Positions 34,201 through 45,905 of a stretch of DNA of 64,000 bases are shown piece after piece. A model generated the notes under the pieces. That model was not told the origin of the DNA. It was given only the letters and a program-made list of their open reading frames with translations, and ran no database searches. The position numbers and the translations under genes were made by a program. Position 1 is the stretch's first letter; the number at the start of each line of letters is the position of its first letter. Source of the stretch: Lepraria neglecta (lineage: Eukaryota; Ascomycota; Lecanoromycetes; Lecanorales; Stereocaulaceae); assembly GCA_033220425.1 (NCBI GenBank), contig CM065652.1, positions 3,286,001 to 3,350,000 on the forward strand, written 5' to 3'.

Positions 34201-36143
34201 TGATGGACCTCGATCAGTATGAAACCAGGGTACAGGCTCGCGCGAATGGCCAGATCAATAGCGATTTGCCCCAAAGTAGCGCGTCTGACGACATGAACCT
34301 GGACCAGAACGATGGCGATAGGACGTGCGTGCTCATAGAGATGACAAGACTACCCAAAAAGGTCGACTTCCTTCATCGAATGCCAGGGCAAGATGCCAAG
34401 ATTGGGAGAACATCCGGTGTCCAGATTATGCTTGCGCAGAGGTGCGAGATGGATAAAATGCCCTTCAAATACTCCCAGTTTGCCATGTTCATCCCCTCCA
34501 TCCTCCACAAAATCCAGGTAGCGATGGTCGTGGATCGCCTTTGCTCGACAATTCTTTCCCCATTGCAGTTCGAGGACCGAGGATTAGTCACCGTAGCTAT
34601 TTCAGCTCCATCGGCACAGGAACCCGGAGATTACAATCGTCTTGAGTTTCTTGGTGATTCGTTCCTCAAGTTCTTCACCTCCTTGACCTTAGTGGCCGAG
34701 CATCTCACCTATCATGAGGGCATTCTATCGCACCAGAAGGACCACATAGTCTCCAACGGTCCACTCGCACTTGCTGCTGTCCGCGTAGGGTTGGACAAAT
34801 TCATATTGACGAAACCCTTCACGGGCGTGAAGTGGCGGCCCACATACAATCATGAGGTTCTGGGCAATCAGCTGCCGAAAAAGCGTGATATGTCCACCAA
34901 GACACTTGCCGATGTTGTTGAGGCTCTTCTAGGAGCCTCATATCTAGACAGGGGTCCTGAAAAGGCGCTCAAATGCCTAGAGATATTCCTTCCTGAAGTG
35001 CCATGGTCCACAGCTTCTCGAGCGAGCGAGATACTTTACCAAGTCTACGACCTCAAAATCCCGTCTTCGAGCCATCTCAGCCAAGTCGAGCAGCTCATCG
35101 GCTATGAATTCAATCTCAAAGCCCTTTTAGTTGAGCCCTTAACCCATGCTTCACACATCGGGCCAAATGGCAGTGCATCATATCAGCGTTTGGAATTTCT
35201 CGGCGACTCAGTCCTAGACAATATCGTCACAACAACAGCGTTTGCACATGAACCCCCAATCGCCACCCAAGACCTCCATCTCATCCGCACTGCTCTTGTC
35301 AATGGCAATTTCCTCGGCTATATCTGCCTTACACATTCAATTTCGCTTCACAGAGCCGACCCCGTGGCTGATGATCCTGAAAATGTATCGACTATTGATG
35401 TAACTTATCCATTCTATCTCTGGCAATCCATGCGACATGCATCTCCCGCTGTCCGCATCGCACAGCAATCCTGCCTCTCCCGGCTCGAGAGTCTGCACGA
35501 CGCAATATCCGAGACCCTCACCAACGGAACATCCTACCCATGGAGTCTCCTCGCCCGCCTGGAGCCCCCAAAATTTATGTCTGACACCATCGAATCCCTC
35601 CTCGGCGCCATCTACATCGACACCCACGGCTCTCTCCCCCACTGCCGCTCCTTTCTCGAGCATCTAGGCCTGATGCCCTACCTCCACCGGGTTATGAACC
35701 ATGAAATTGCTCTGCTGCATCCGAAGGAGGAAGTGGGGAGGCTGGCTGATAGGGAGAAGGTTAAGTATGTGCTTGGGAAGGAGGGGAAGGAGGAGGAGGA
35801 GGGGAGTATGAGGTTGACTTGTGCGGTTTTGGTTGGGAAGAGGGAGGTTGGGAGGGTTGGTGATGGGTTGAGTAAGATGGAGGTGCAGACGAGGGCTGCG
35901 GATTTGGCGTGCACCGTTTTGAGAAAGGAGGGGAAAAGAGCGTGTGCTGAAGGTGCCGAGGGCGGTAATGGTGGTGATGGAGGGGTGGCTGGGACGGTGG
36001 AGGGGGAAGAAGCCGAAGAGGAAGCGGCAGAGGACGAGGAAGAAGGAGGAGTGCGACTAGAGGGAATGGATCTAGACGAGGTATTGGCGGGATCAGGGGC
36101 GGAAAATTATGACAGTGACGAGTATATGACGGCTAATGAATGA
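31290..36143 (+). CDS. dcl2: Dicer-like protein 2 (RNA interference)
   Basis: Cleaves double-stranded RNA into small interfering RNAs; in other fungi DCL2 is the main antiviral and quelling dicer. Seven exons, 31290-31483, 31532-31580, 31639-31821, 31872-31941, 31996-32131, 32184-32450 and 32516-36143, give 1508 aa. Domains: DExD/H helicase with Walker A AAETGSGKT (about 55-63), FVWFCVPTVALAVQQ, VVSTHQVLLEALGHG, a DEAH box formed across the exon 4/5 junction, and MGLTASPVV. The helicase C-terminal domain has NALEEGIDVSACNVVI and FIQRRGRARK, followed by a Dicer dimerisation domain. RNase IIIa has NRLEFLGDSFLKF (about 1005) and VVEALLGASYLD. RNase IIIb has QRLEFLGDSVLDNIV (about 1190) and IESLLGAIYID. 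A weak dsRNA-binding-like region and a very acidic tail end the protein. No inactivating change is visible. Confidence 0.95.
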
Positions 36144-37000
36144 CGAAAGTGATTATCGTACTAGTCTAATGCTTACGATTTTAACGCTCGTTTGTGAGGG
36201 TTTCCTTTCCTGATGTCACAAAGATACTGGAGATAGAATAGTCTGCTTGCAGTATTAGAATGACAGTCTGGTTATCTTCTGCTTTTGAGAGGTAATTAAC
36301 AGAAAGCATGATATTGCTGCCCAAATAGCGTGAGACACTAAACGATCAAGAAAAGGAGAAAGCAAAGGCTTTGCTGCCCGAGAGAGTACGAGAACAAGGC
36401 CTATCTGTCCGAGGGGAGCAGAAAGTGAAGATTTCGCAGTCGAAAGGAGCAGAAAGCGGAGAAGAGTTAAACTCAAGAGGGGCAGAAAGTCGCATGCTCT
36501 GTCTCTTTGCAGGAAATGAAGAAGTGTCCACTCCATAGGGCAAGGAGTTGACCGTTTCACACTCAGATGGGGCTGAGACGCAATCACTTGCAGCTTAAAG
36601 GGGGGGGGAATTGGGCAGTATCTGTTCTAGGAAGTTGTCGAAAATTGCTAAGTTAGCGAGAGCTTTGCCTGTGGTGAGACACATGACCTTGCTTACGTTA
36701 GAATCAAGAGATGATCCCGCTTCTTCCCGATTTTGGAACTTGCATTGAACTCATGGTGTTAAGTGATGATCTAATATCACTCATAAATCACTCGAGATAT
36801 CACACCCAAGGCTTTCTTCATCTTAAAGGAAACCTTCCCATCCGAGGTTTCTCGGATCCCAGCACCGGTCGACGTAGGTATTCAGCTTCAATTAACGCCA
36901 TTCGCCACAAGACGAATCCTAGCACTATACCAAATGAAGAGAAAAAGTAACTTAACACCATCCGAAACTCGTGTGTCCGTACTTGCATAAAAATGCTGAT
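36144..37000. other. Intergenic, 0.86 kb, convergent
   Basis: No gene seen. A purine-rich part (36350-36500) repeats a gagcagaaag word three times, and a G10 run sits at about 36600. Confidence 0.45.
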
Positions 37001-37946
37001 CTAGCTCGGCGTAGGTACCGCAGGAGCATGCGCTGGGCCCCTTCTGAATCGACCAGGATGATGCCCTGGGCCGCCAAGGCCTGACGCTCCGCCTGCGGCT
37101 TGTAATTGGACGGATGGATCGACTCCTTGCTCACGGCCAGGTATGCAAGTTGCAAATGCAGGGTCTATGCCGGTAAGGAAAGCAGGCGGCGCGATTATGG
37201 GAGAATAATTGGGATCGTCTCCCGAAGGACCACATGGGAGATCGCCGAAGTTAAAGACTTGGGTGGCACCACTCGAGTCTATTGTTGATAGTTCTCCTGG
37301 GCCGAAGGATGTGGTTATTGAGGAGTAGGTGTTGCCGATCTGTGAGCAGCCGTCACTGGCTATGATGGAATCGAAGATGACATATAAGCTTGGATACTGA
37401 GGCGTAAGCCCAGGTGGATCAGGTGGGTTCGTCATCGCGGCGGGAAGGCAGGCTGTTTGTTGAGAAGGTCCCGGCCAATACATGACGGTAACATACTATG
37501 CATTGTAAACACAGCTGGACATTTAGTGATTTGGGACTGTCACTGACTTGGTAAAAGAGATTGCAGGGTGCATATGTTGTGCAGGTCGTGGCGCTAGCTG
37601 TATAAGCGGCCGGAGGAGGTGTATTGGTAGGCGAGGCGGAAGCTGGTTGGTAATTAGACTCGGGTGGGACAGATGACGATTGTGCAGCTGCATTTGACGA
37701 TGCAGCAGCGGTGGCAGACCACTGCGGCGTGGAAGAGGACCATGCAGCTGCCAAAGTTAACGATGTAGCAGCAGCACCAGACCAGGCTGTGCTGATATAT
37801 CCTGATACGACTGTAAACTCTTCCTCAGTTGCATGGACCGCTTCCACGCCAAAATCCCTCTTTGGTAAGTATGCCCAAGTAACTGAAGCACATAATGATG
37901 CAATGATGTAAGCAAGTTGAAAGAATGGAATATGCCTAATCGACAT
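37001..37946 (-). CDS. Secreted Ser/Ala/Pro-rich protein with Cys-containing C-terminal part
   Basis: Exons 37548-37946 and 37001-37495 give 297 aa. The N-terminus MSIRHIPFFQLAYIIASLCASVTWA is a clear signal peptide. A Ser/Ala/Thr-rich, probably O-glycosylated stretch follows (VPPESNYQPASASPTNTPPP). The rest contains CTTYAPCNLFYQ joined by the intron to YVTVMYWPGPSQQTACLPA, then LYVIFDSIIASDGCSQIGNTYSSIT and ATCIPG, ending in a Gly/Pro/His-rich tail. No catalytic motif is recognised and no C-terminal hydrophobic anchor is seen. Probably an extracellular or wall-associated protein; function unknown. Confidence 0.75.
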
Positions 37947-39272
37947 GGCTAAGGCTCACGCAAAGCAATTGCTATTAACGAAAGTGATGAGCAATAACGA
38001 AACAATCACTGCCGGATCAAGGAAACGCTTCTTTGAACTGGCAGGGGAGACTATAGATATAGTCAAGCGGCAGTAAGGAAAGACGGTACCCATCGGGCGT
38101 TTCTTAAAATAAATAAAATGAAAAGGGTGATAATGAAGCGGGCATCGAATGGCATCAAACACAAAGGACAGAATCGACCTATCGGCAACATCCATGGGCA
38201 CTCAGGGCGACCAGCAAAACCCCAATGAGCTCTTCCATTCTTGACGGCCCCGAGGGAGTAAAATGAGCAAGGACTGCCTTCAAGCTTGTGCAGATGCACA
38301 GCAGGATTTGGTGTCTCCACAAGAGGTCCAATGACAAACACGCGTCATTCTCCACACCGCTGATGCTGGAACTGAAGAGAGCGCGAGGGGAGCAAAACCT
38401 ATCGGCTATCCTACTCCGGAGCTCCTGCCACAAGTAAGATGAGCAAGGACGTCCATCACACGTGTGGGGAACGAGCAGCAGGATCGAAGACAAGCTTTGG
38501 GCTCAGACGTATGGATGGGATTCTCCGCTCTGCTGCTCTTGAAACGACACAAGGCTGACAACGGCCGAATCGGCCATTTTGCTTATGGTGTGTGCATGAA
38601 ACGTGTAAGACGGTATGAGCTCTCTTCGGAAAAGATACTGAAGGCAGATAAGGTTGAAACTTGCCGCATTGAGAGATCTCAGGCTAAGATTTTTGTCTGG
38701 CTCTGAGCTGCCCAGGCAATTGGATGTAGCGCTCAAGCGTTTAGTTGGGGTATTATCTCAAGATGCTAGAATGAAATCGATTGTGAAAAAAAAACTGAGG
38801 ACATTTCTTCTGATCAACTCAGCAAGGCAGCTTGCGCGGAGAGAGGCATGTTACTCCTCTTCACGGACGGCCTCCCATGCTGGAAGCTGGCAAAGCAGGA
38901 GACGAATATACCCGGGGGCTGTGCGTATGCGTGCGTATCGCCATCACTCGTGAAATTGTGGTGTTTGAAGTCCTCGGACAAGTGGTGAGTCGTGCCACAG
39001 TGGTACCTGCAGAAGGATTCCACGTGAAACAAAATGAAAGGTGGGCAATGTTCGATACGGGTTTGGGGGCGATTTCAGCGCGAGGTCTCACAAGATATCT
39101 GGAAAAATTGACACAGATTTACTGCTTTTCTTAGATGGCCCCGAGTGACTTCAAATATTGTGAAAGCAATGATCATGCTGCAATTGACAAATTCTGAGTT
39201 GCATTGTTGTCGAGATACAGTTGGTAAGGAGCGGTTGGCTTTAGCGGCACTAGCGTCAGCCCCACAGTAACA
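37947..39272. other. Intergenic, 1.3 kb
   Basis: No supported gene. Several overlapping frames of 60-105 codons occur on both strands without domains. The signal-peptide exon one would expect for the membrane pepsin-like protein downstream may lie here, but I could not find one that splices in phase. Confidence 0.45.
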
Positions 39273-41480
39273 ATGACTCGCGGGCCGGCTCCGTTTTCTT
39301 GGGCACCTTCGCAATACTGGTAAGAGCCACTCAGGGTAGACATCGACCTCGATTCAACTGTACTCGCTGATAACTTTCAGGGACGGTGATGATGGCTCCT
39401 GGTCATCCTTTGCCATCCGGGTTGGGACCCCAGAGCAGACGGTCCGTGTGTTTCCATCGACTGCTGGGCAGGCAATATTTGTTGTCGGGCCTCTAGGATG
39501 TCAGCCTTCCGACGGCACCGAAGTCTTTCCCAACTGCACTCAAACCCGTGGTGAACTGTTTGATACATCAAAATCTACGTCTTGGAAAAGTCGTGGCAAT
39601 TATTCATTAGGGCTTGAGACAAACCTTGACTATTCTGAGACCGCTCCCCATGGACTCGAGTCAATCGCTCTGGGCTTCAGCGGTGGACCTACATTGCAAA
39701 CTCAGGTGGTATCTGATATCACAACGGATGACTTCTACGTGGGCATCTTTGGCATTGGCCATCAACCAACAAATTTCACCGACCAATCAGATCCACAGCC
39801 GAGCTTTTTGACAACATTGAGGTCCAAGAATTTGATCCCGAGTCTCTCCTGGGCCTACACTGCGGGAGCGAAATACCGGTTGAAAGGCGTCTTTGGAAGC
39901 TTGACTCTTGGGGGCTACGACCTCTCGCGATTTATTCCGAACAATGTTTCATTTTCTCTCGCTCCAGATATTTCGCGTGATCTCGTCGTTGGACTCCAAT
40001 CGATCACAACAACAATGGCGAACGCGTCTACTAAATCCTTGCTGCCATTTGCAATACTGACATTCATTGACTCAACGTTGCCATACATCTACCTTCCACC
40101 CGAAGCGTGTACGCTGTTCGAGGACGAGTTTGGATTGGTCTGGAACTCGACCGTAGGACAATACCTCATCAACAATACTCAGCATCAAAGCTTGCTGGCC
40201 AAAAATCCGAATTTAACATTCCAGATTGCAGATTCAACGACTGGAGGGCCTACCGTTGACATTGTTTTGCCCTATGCGAGCTTCGATCTCCAGGCGGAGT
40301 ATCCGCTTCTGTATGATACTAGTCGGTATTTTCCACTACAACCAGGGAACGATACCACGTACCTTCTTGGTCGGACCTTTTTACAAGAAGCGTATGTATC
40401 CCGTTTAACGATTTATTTCACCTTTAGGGCTAATCGGTGTTCTCCAGCTATATAATCACCAATTACGAGCATTCCAACTTCTCTGTCTCACAATGTAAAT
40501 TCGAAGACGGACTCCCCGAGAAAATAATAACTATTCCTTCAGCAACCAATACATCAGGCAATCCCATCAGCCGCGGGGTTATAATATGTGCAAGCCTTGG
40601 AGCTACGGCACTCCTCATTCTAATAATTCTTCTCATCACTTTGGCTGCTCGAAGATGGCGAAGAAAGCACTCAAAGAGACTGAGCAGCGACAGTACAAAA
40701 CCGCTTAAAGGGCAGGAGATCCCGACAGTCTTCCCAATACAGGAAATGGGTCACGATAGTCTTTACGGTATCCCCAGAGAGCTCGCCGATAGCGGGAAAG
40801 TGGAGCTGATGGATGATAAATGGCCTTCGGGATCAGACAAGGAGATCCTGGAACTACCTCAAGCCCCGCCACCAGTTTACTACGAGCTACTTGCAGACAC
40901 TGCCTCATGTGGATCTCGCAAGACGCATACACAACGCCCAAGCATTGCTAGCAGTGCCAAGAGCAAGACCGCAATCTACGTGTCGACTAGAATCTTGACG
41001 CAAAGCAGGACGAGCATCGAGAGATCAAGTACGCCTCGAGTTCAAACAATCATCACTTCCAGACCATCGCCCCGGCCTAAATTCCCGTCCTGGCCTGAAC
41101 CACTCAACTTAAATCGATCATCATGCCCCAAAGCCTTAGCACCAAATCTAATGAGGCCTTTGCCACCTACCCCAATCTCAGAAAGCCCACAAGTCTCGCC
41201 TGTCATTCCCTATTCCCAACAATCGCGACGAGGTCTCCGAAGGGCGCCAGTCAGAGCACCGCCTAATTCCATGTCCACATCCGGCACTTTCAAGTATGTT
41301 TCTCCGACCTCACCGAATGATAAGAGTACGGACGCGCTTATTGGGCGCGAGCGTGGCCCGTTGAGCACCTCTTCAATGATACTAGAGATCGTCATTCCGC
41401 CTGGGGAGTCGGAGCCCGAAGCATCGAGTATTTCGAGTATTGACATGGCAGAGGGGAGGATACCTGGTGATTTCTTTTGA
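39273..41480 (+). CDS. Membrane-anchored pepsin-like protein, first catalytic Asp replaced
   Basis: Exons 39273-39319, 39381-40391 and 40448-41480 give 696 aa. Residues 15-370 have the fold pattern of fungal aspartic proteases: SQYWDGDDGSWSSFAIRVGTPEQTVRV, FGIGHQPTNFTD, SLSWAYTAGAKY, LTLGGYDLSRF, and the second half FIDSTLPYIYLPPEACTLFE and TTYLLGRTFLQEAY. Where the first DTGS should be, the protein has PSTAGQAIFVV, while the second-site Asp (FIDST) remains. Many NxS/T sites suggest an exported domain. A single membrane segment, VIICASLGATALLILIILLI, is followed by a basic stop-transfer and a 260-residue Ser/Pro-rich cytoplasmic tail. Probably not an active protease; a sensor or scaffold role is speculation. 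The start lacks a signal peptide, so the 5' end may be incomplete. Confidence 0.8.
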
Positions 41481-42126
41481 GCTTGAGCGAGACCCGGCCT
41501 GAATCTATAATCTTAATCGCTGATCTATGCTTGGTATGAATATATATACTGCTCAGCATCAAAGCCTACTGCCTGCCATATCAGCCGAGATCTGTCAAAA
41601 AGGAAAATTTGTTCTGAAAAATTACCACTGATTTCTGCGAATTCGTCCCTCCCAAGTCCGCCTTGTGATCGGCAAACCCTCCTTGACAGTTGCTCTAGAA
41701 CTCAATAGATCGTGTCATCCTCAGCTCCAAGGATTTACTATCGAGTGCGATCTCCGCTCCGAGATTCAACAAAACATCACATCTCGAACTTGTTAAGTCC
41801 TTCAAGTCCCCACAATTGGAACTCAATTGTCCTACAGTTTTACGCATTTGACCTCGAACGCACTGCTGTTCGACTACTTTTCTTTACAGAACTCAGCAAA
41901 ACTGGGAGTTTTCCTTCAAAAAATTTACCATCCACGACATTTGAGGCCCTGGTGTGTGAGTGTAAGATTGGACATCATCGTATATTTTTCAAATCAGCAT
42001 ATGAGATACATTTCAAAGTCGCTAAAGATCATAAATCGAAGGTCAATAGATGACCATAGTGGTATATAACGCCCCCTCCCCCTCCCCCTCCCCCTCCCCC
42101 TACCTCGAACACCCAGCCCAACCCCT
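41481..42126. other. Convergent intergenic region with hexanucleotide repeat
   Basis: The pepsin-like gene and the MFS gene converge here. A 113-codon plus frame (41712-42053) has no recognisable content and I do not call it. Confidence 0.45.
42070..42102. repeat. (CCCCCT)n microsatellite
   Basis: About five hexanucleotide units, just beyond the 3' end of the MFS transporter gene. Confidence 0.9.
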
Positions 42127-44220
42127 TCAGCGGCCATCCTCCAAATCATCATCATACCCCCTATCGTTATCCTCTCCCCCTCTCTCGCTCCCATACAACC
42201 GCTCGGGCTCCGCATGCTGTCTCAATAGATACCTTTTAAAGAAATAGGGAATCTGCCTCAATCCATAGCTAGCATGAACATGCGTCGGCACACTAAAAAC
42301 CTGGTCCAATTCCTCCAGCGTCTTTCCCTTAGTCTCGGGCATGAAAAGTAGGACGAGGAAAAAGCCGATGATGTTCCAGCCTGCGTACCAGGAGAAGGCT
42401 CCTTGCGTGGTGAAGGCGGCCTGGAGGGAGGGCCATGTGATGGAGAGGATGAAGTTGAAGAACCAGGTCGTTGAGGTGGCGAGGGACATACCGAGTGTGC
42501 GGACGTAGAGTGGGTATGCTTCGGCTGAGTAGGTGAATGGGACAGGGCCTTCGCCGGGGGAGTAGACGATTCCGAAGAGGTAGATGCCTAGGGAGATGCA
42601 AGTAACGCGAGCGACATGGTGGGTATCTGATGGAATCCAGAAACTGAAGCCAGTGAAGAACATACAGAGGGACATTAGCGGGAAAGTAGTGAGAAGGAGG
42701 TTTCGCCGACCAAAAGTGTCGATGGTGTAGACGGCTGGAATGGCGAAGAGCCAGTTTACGAGGCCGAAGCCAAGGGAAGAGGAGAGGGCGGAAACGGGGG
42801 AGAAACCGCCGTCAAGGAAGATTTGCGAGGAATAGTAGGCTATTATGTTTACGCCGCAGAACTAAGGGGAATTAGTAAGGCGTGCCTTGAAAGCAAAGCG
42901 TGGTGGAAGATTTACCTGCTGCATGAACATGACGATCTCAGAGGCAATCAAAGCTCGGCGGTTTCGAGGGACTTTGACTAGTTCGAGCAATGGGTTGCCT
43001 TGGTTTGCTTCAACTTCTCGTTCGGCTTCTAGTAAGGTGTGCATGTAGTAGACATCTCGAGCGGCTTGCACCTTATTGTACCGTAATCTGAACATGGACT
43101 GATAGGCCTTGTAATGGCGATTCTTGCTCATGTACCATCGAGGCGATTCCGGACACATGAAAACGAAGGCAATGACGACCAGCGCAGGCAACATCGCAGA
43201 TGCCATCATCAAGCGCCAGTTGAGGCCCACGATCCCGTGGGCATCTGGCACCTTGTAGAACGCCAAGTCCGCAACATAACCGAAGAATATGCCAAATGCC
43301 GTCCACATCTGCCATTGCATGACTAAAGCTCCACGAATGGCGGGCGGTGACGTTTCTGCGGCGTAGATAGGGACCGTGGCTGACTTTGGCCCAATACCGA
43401 AACCCAAGAAGAATCTTGCGATGAACATGTGCCACCAGGTATTGACGAACCCTTGCCAGAAGCAAGCCAGAGCGGAGAATACACATGTCAGGAAGATGGT
43501 TCCTCGCCGACCAAAGAGGTTGTTGAAGGGGGTCGTCAGCCAACATCCGATGAAAGCGCAGCAGAGGTATGGAGCGGAGTTCAGGAGCCCGGTGAGCCAG
43601 GTGGATCGTGGGTCTTGGCCATCAATACCGAACTGATATCTGTAGAAGAGCTGGCCACCGTTGACAACGGTTTCATCTGTACTCTGATCAGCTGAAAGGT
43701 AAGTTTCGCTAGTAACTTGGTATGACTGACCCATTCCCTGCACAGCGGCGCACGTCGAGCAGAGTATTATCACAATATACATGAGCTTTGGCTGTGACCA
43801 CCTGTTGTCAAATTCTTTCTGTAGAACATCCAATTCTTGCCCTGTCAGACCCTGGACTTGGGCGAATCTGCGCGGATCCTGAGCGAGGACAGCACCTTTC
43901 CTGAATGCTCTCACATCCTCCTCATCTCTAATATGATGCTTCAGCGCATATTTGGCGCCCATATCTTCGAGTTTTGCATGACTGAATCCGGCGAGGGGGT
44001 TTGCCAGTTTAGCTGTTCCATGTCAGTCTATGCCGCGTACTTTCTTGGATCACAAGTGCTCACCGCTGGCATTCCTCCTCATAAGATCCGCTGGATTGGT
44101 AGAGAGTTTCCTGCCCGTATGGGTGGTGCTATGATTCGCATTGTCGTACTCGAAATGTTCATGAGGTGCCTTAGTTTCCGTTGCAGTAGACGAGCCACTC
44201 CACCGCTCGAAGCTCGCCAT
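42127..44220 (-). CDS. MFS sugar/polyol transporter (myo-inositol-type)
   Basis: Plasma-membrane proton-coupled sugar or polyol carrier. Exons 44064-44220, 42916-44012 and 42127-42861 give 662 aa. A cytosolic N-terminus of about 110 residues precedes 12 hydrophobic segments. Sugar-porter signatures are present: FGRRGTIFL after TM2, ARFFLGFGIGPKSATVPIYAAETSP (TM4-5), PESPRWYMSKNRH before the central loop, MQQ/FCGVNIIAYYSSQIF across intron 2, DTFGRRNLLL, and PETKGKTLEELDQVF near the end. GIGPKSATVPIYAAE together with FCGVNIIAYYSS resembles fungal inositol-transporter-like members, but the substrate cannot be fixed from sequence. The start at 44220 gives MASFERWSGS; introns are 51-54 nt. Confidence 0.9.
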
Positions 44221-45600
44221 AACTTTGGCCTTTGAGCCTTGTCAGGCCTCCCACTATGTCACGCAGCCGTATGCGATCTTGTTCCGACGGCCTGCAGGGC
44301 ACTCCGCCAGATCATAAGGCGTCCCGTATCTCTGCGCCGCGAGTGGTGTGAGTTGCGGAGAACGTGGTACGGAGGCCTAAATCGTGTGGATACCAACAGA
44401 TGTTAGAGATTCGGGTTGGTGGGGTTGAAACAAACAGGAGGAAGAGGTCGCGCGAGCTGAGACATGTGAAATATGACTGGCTTCTGGTGAGGGATTTCCG
44501 TGCGACGGCACCACAGCCTCAGCCTTCCCTGTATGCAGGTCACTCGACAGTCCATGCTCCTTCGAGACTAGAGTACGGCACGGACGCAATATGACTGGAT
44601 ACCCGTTGCCCTATTCTCCGTCAGCTGAGGTCGGGCACCCTTGAAGTTACTCGTCGCGCCCTGCGTCATGGTCCTGGGCAATTGATTGCCCATGTAAGAC
44701 TCGTACCGATCTTTGAATGCCATGCAAAACATCGTATTTGGCATGTGAGACATTTAATCCAGAGTAGATCAAGTCCCTGCATCGCTGCGGCACGTAGGGT
44801 CGTTGTTTCGTTTTGTCGTCCGGGGGTAGCTGATCCCTGGCCTTGGGTTTCAGCTGAAACGGTCGGTCAAAAAATGCCAAGACACGGGGCGCAGAAGTTG
44901 TGGATGCCTTCAACTTTTATGAAGTGTGGAGAGGGTAGGGCAGAACTAGACATCGCGACATCAGGCATGGCGGAGTCAGACATTTGGGGGGGGGGGGGGG
45001 GTGTGGTGATGGAGTACGGCAGGTATAATGATTCACATCGTGATGGTGCGGAAGCGGAGGCTCAAAGAGAGAGGATAGCTGATTACTCTGGCAACAGCAG
45101 CTCCCTTCATTTATTTCTTCGACATTCATGATCGCCCTTCCGCAAAGGATGCAGTGATACGACGACGGGCAATAAAAACAAAGGAGTCACTAAGCACTAG
45201 GGGCACCAAGCTGTTGAAGCATATCTAATGCTTACATAAGCTAGAGGCTCTCAACTGGAACAGCCGCTTACTCCTTTCTACGCTTAGGAAAATGGGAAGC
45301 CCTGACCCCCCATGTCATCATCGTCCTACTCTCAAGCTAAGACAATGTAATGTAGAGGAGATCTTTGGCGCTGCCACACTTCCCACATATATGACGAGTG
45401 CCATGTGGGTTACCCAAGAGCGTGGCTCAGGATCCAAGCAATTCGATATCCATCCTGTCGTAAAAGCTTTTTCTTTTTCATCGATGAAGCCTGTTACCAT
45501 TAAGCTTTACGGAGGATGGACAAACCGTCCAATGTCACTGCGCAGCTGCTGTACGAGCAGCAGCACGTTACCGATGATAGCATCACATGTCATCTGCCTC
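44221..45600. other. Intergenic, 1.4 kb with a G16 run
   Basis: Contains the MFS gene promoter at its left end. No gene is supported elsewhere. A homopolymer of 16 G lies at 44986-45001. Confidence 0.45.
44986..45001 (+). repeat. Homopolymer G16
   Basis: Sixteen consecutive G; length may be inexact for sequencing reasons. Confidence 0.85.
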
Positions 45601-45905
45601 ATTCTGGCTTTCGTCGCGGTCTGTTTGAGGTTTCTCTCACGGCGCATAGGCAGGATTGAATGTATGGCGCCCCACCGTTCACAATCGAAGAATCCCTCCT
45701 CAACCACCCCGCTATCTCCGTCGCCATCGTCGTCGGAGTCCGCACTAAAGACGCTGAGGACGTCCCAAGGGCGTATATCGTTCGTGATATTGATGCAATA
45801 CACCTCAAGACTGACGACGTCCATTCTTATATCGGCCGCGAAATGAGCGATTGTCATAAGCTGAGTGGTGGGTTGAGGTTCATTGAGAGGGAGGACCTGC
45901 CGTAA
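45600..45905 (+). pseudogene. C-terminal remnant of an acyl-CoA ligase (ANL superfamily)
   Basis: The open piece from 45660 reads PPFTIEESLLNHPAISVAIVVGVRTKDAEDVPRAYIVRD, then VHSYIGREMSDCHKLSGGLRFIEREDLP. This matches the C-terminal subdomain of 4-coumarate-CoA-ligase-like enzymes (usual text: xAPAELEExLLxHPAVxDAAVVGV..PRAYVV, and KxLxGGVxFVDxIP). Just upstream a different frame reads RRIGRIECMAP, resembling the hinge DRxKELIKYKG, so a frameshift separates them. The catalytic Lys segment that should follow the final Pro is missing: the frame stops there. The adenylate-forming N-terminal domain is absent from the window. A decayed fragment, not a functional gene. Confidence 0.65.

Noticed and set aside
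38170-38510. Apparent tandem duplication around two copies of a gatgagcaagga word.
   Set aside because: Spacing between the matching words differs (about 178 versus 222 bp) and the sequence between does not align.
41712-42053. 113-codon plus frame between the pepsin-like and MFS genes.
   Set aside because: No recognisable content; overlaps a second frame of similar length and a simple repeat.
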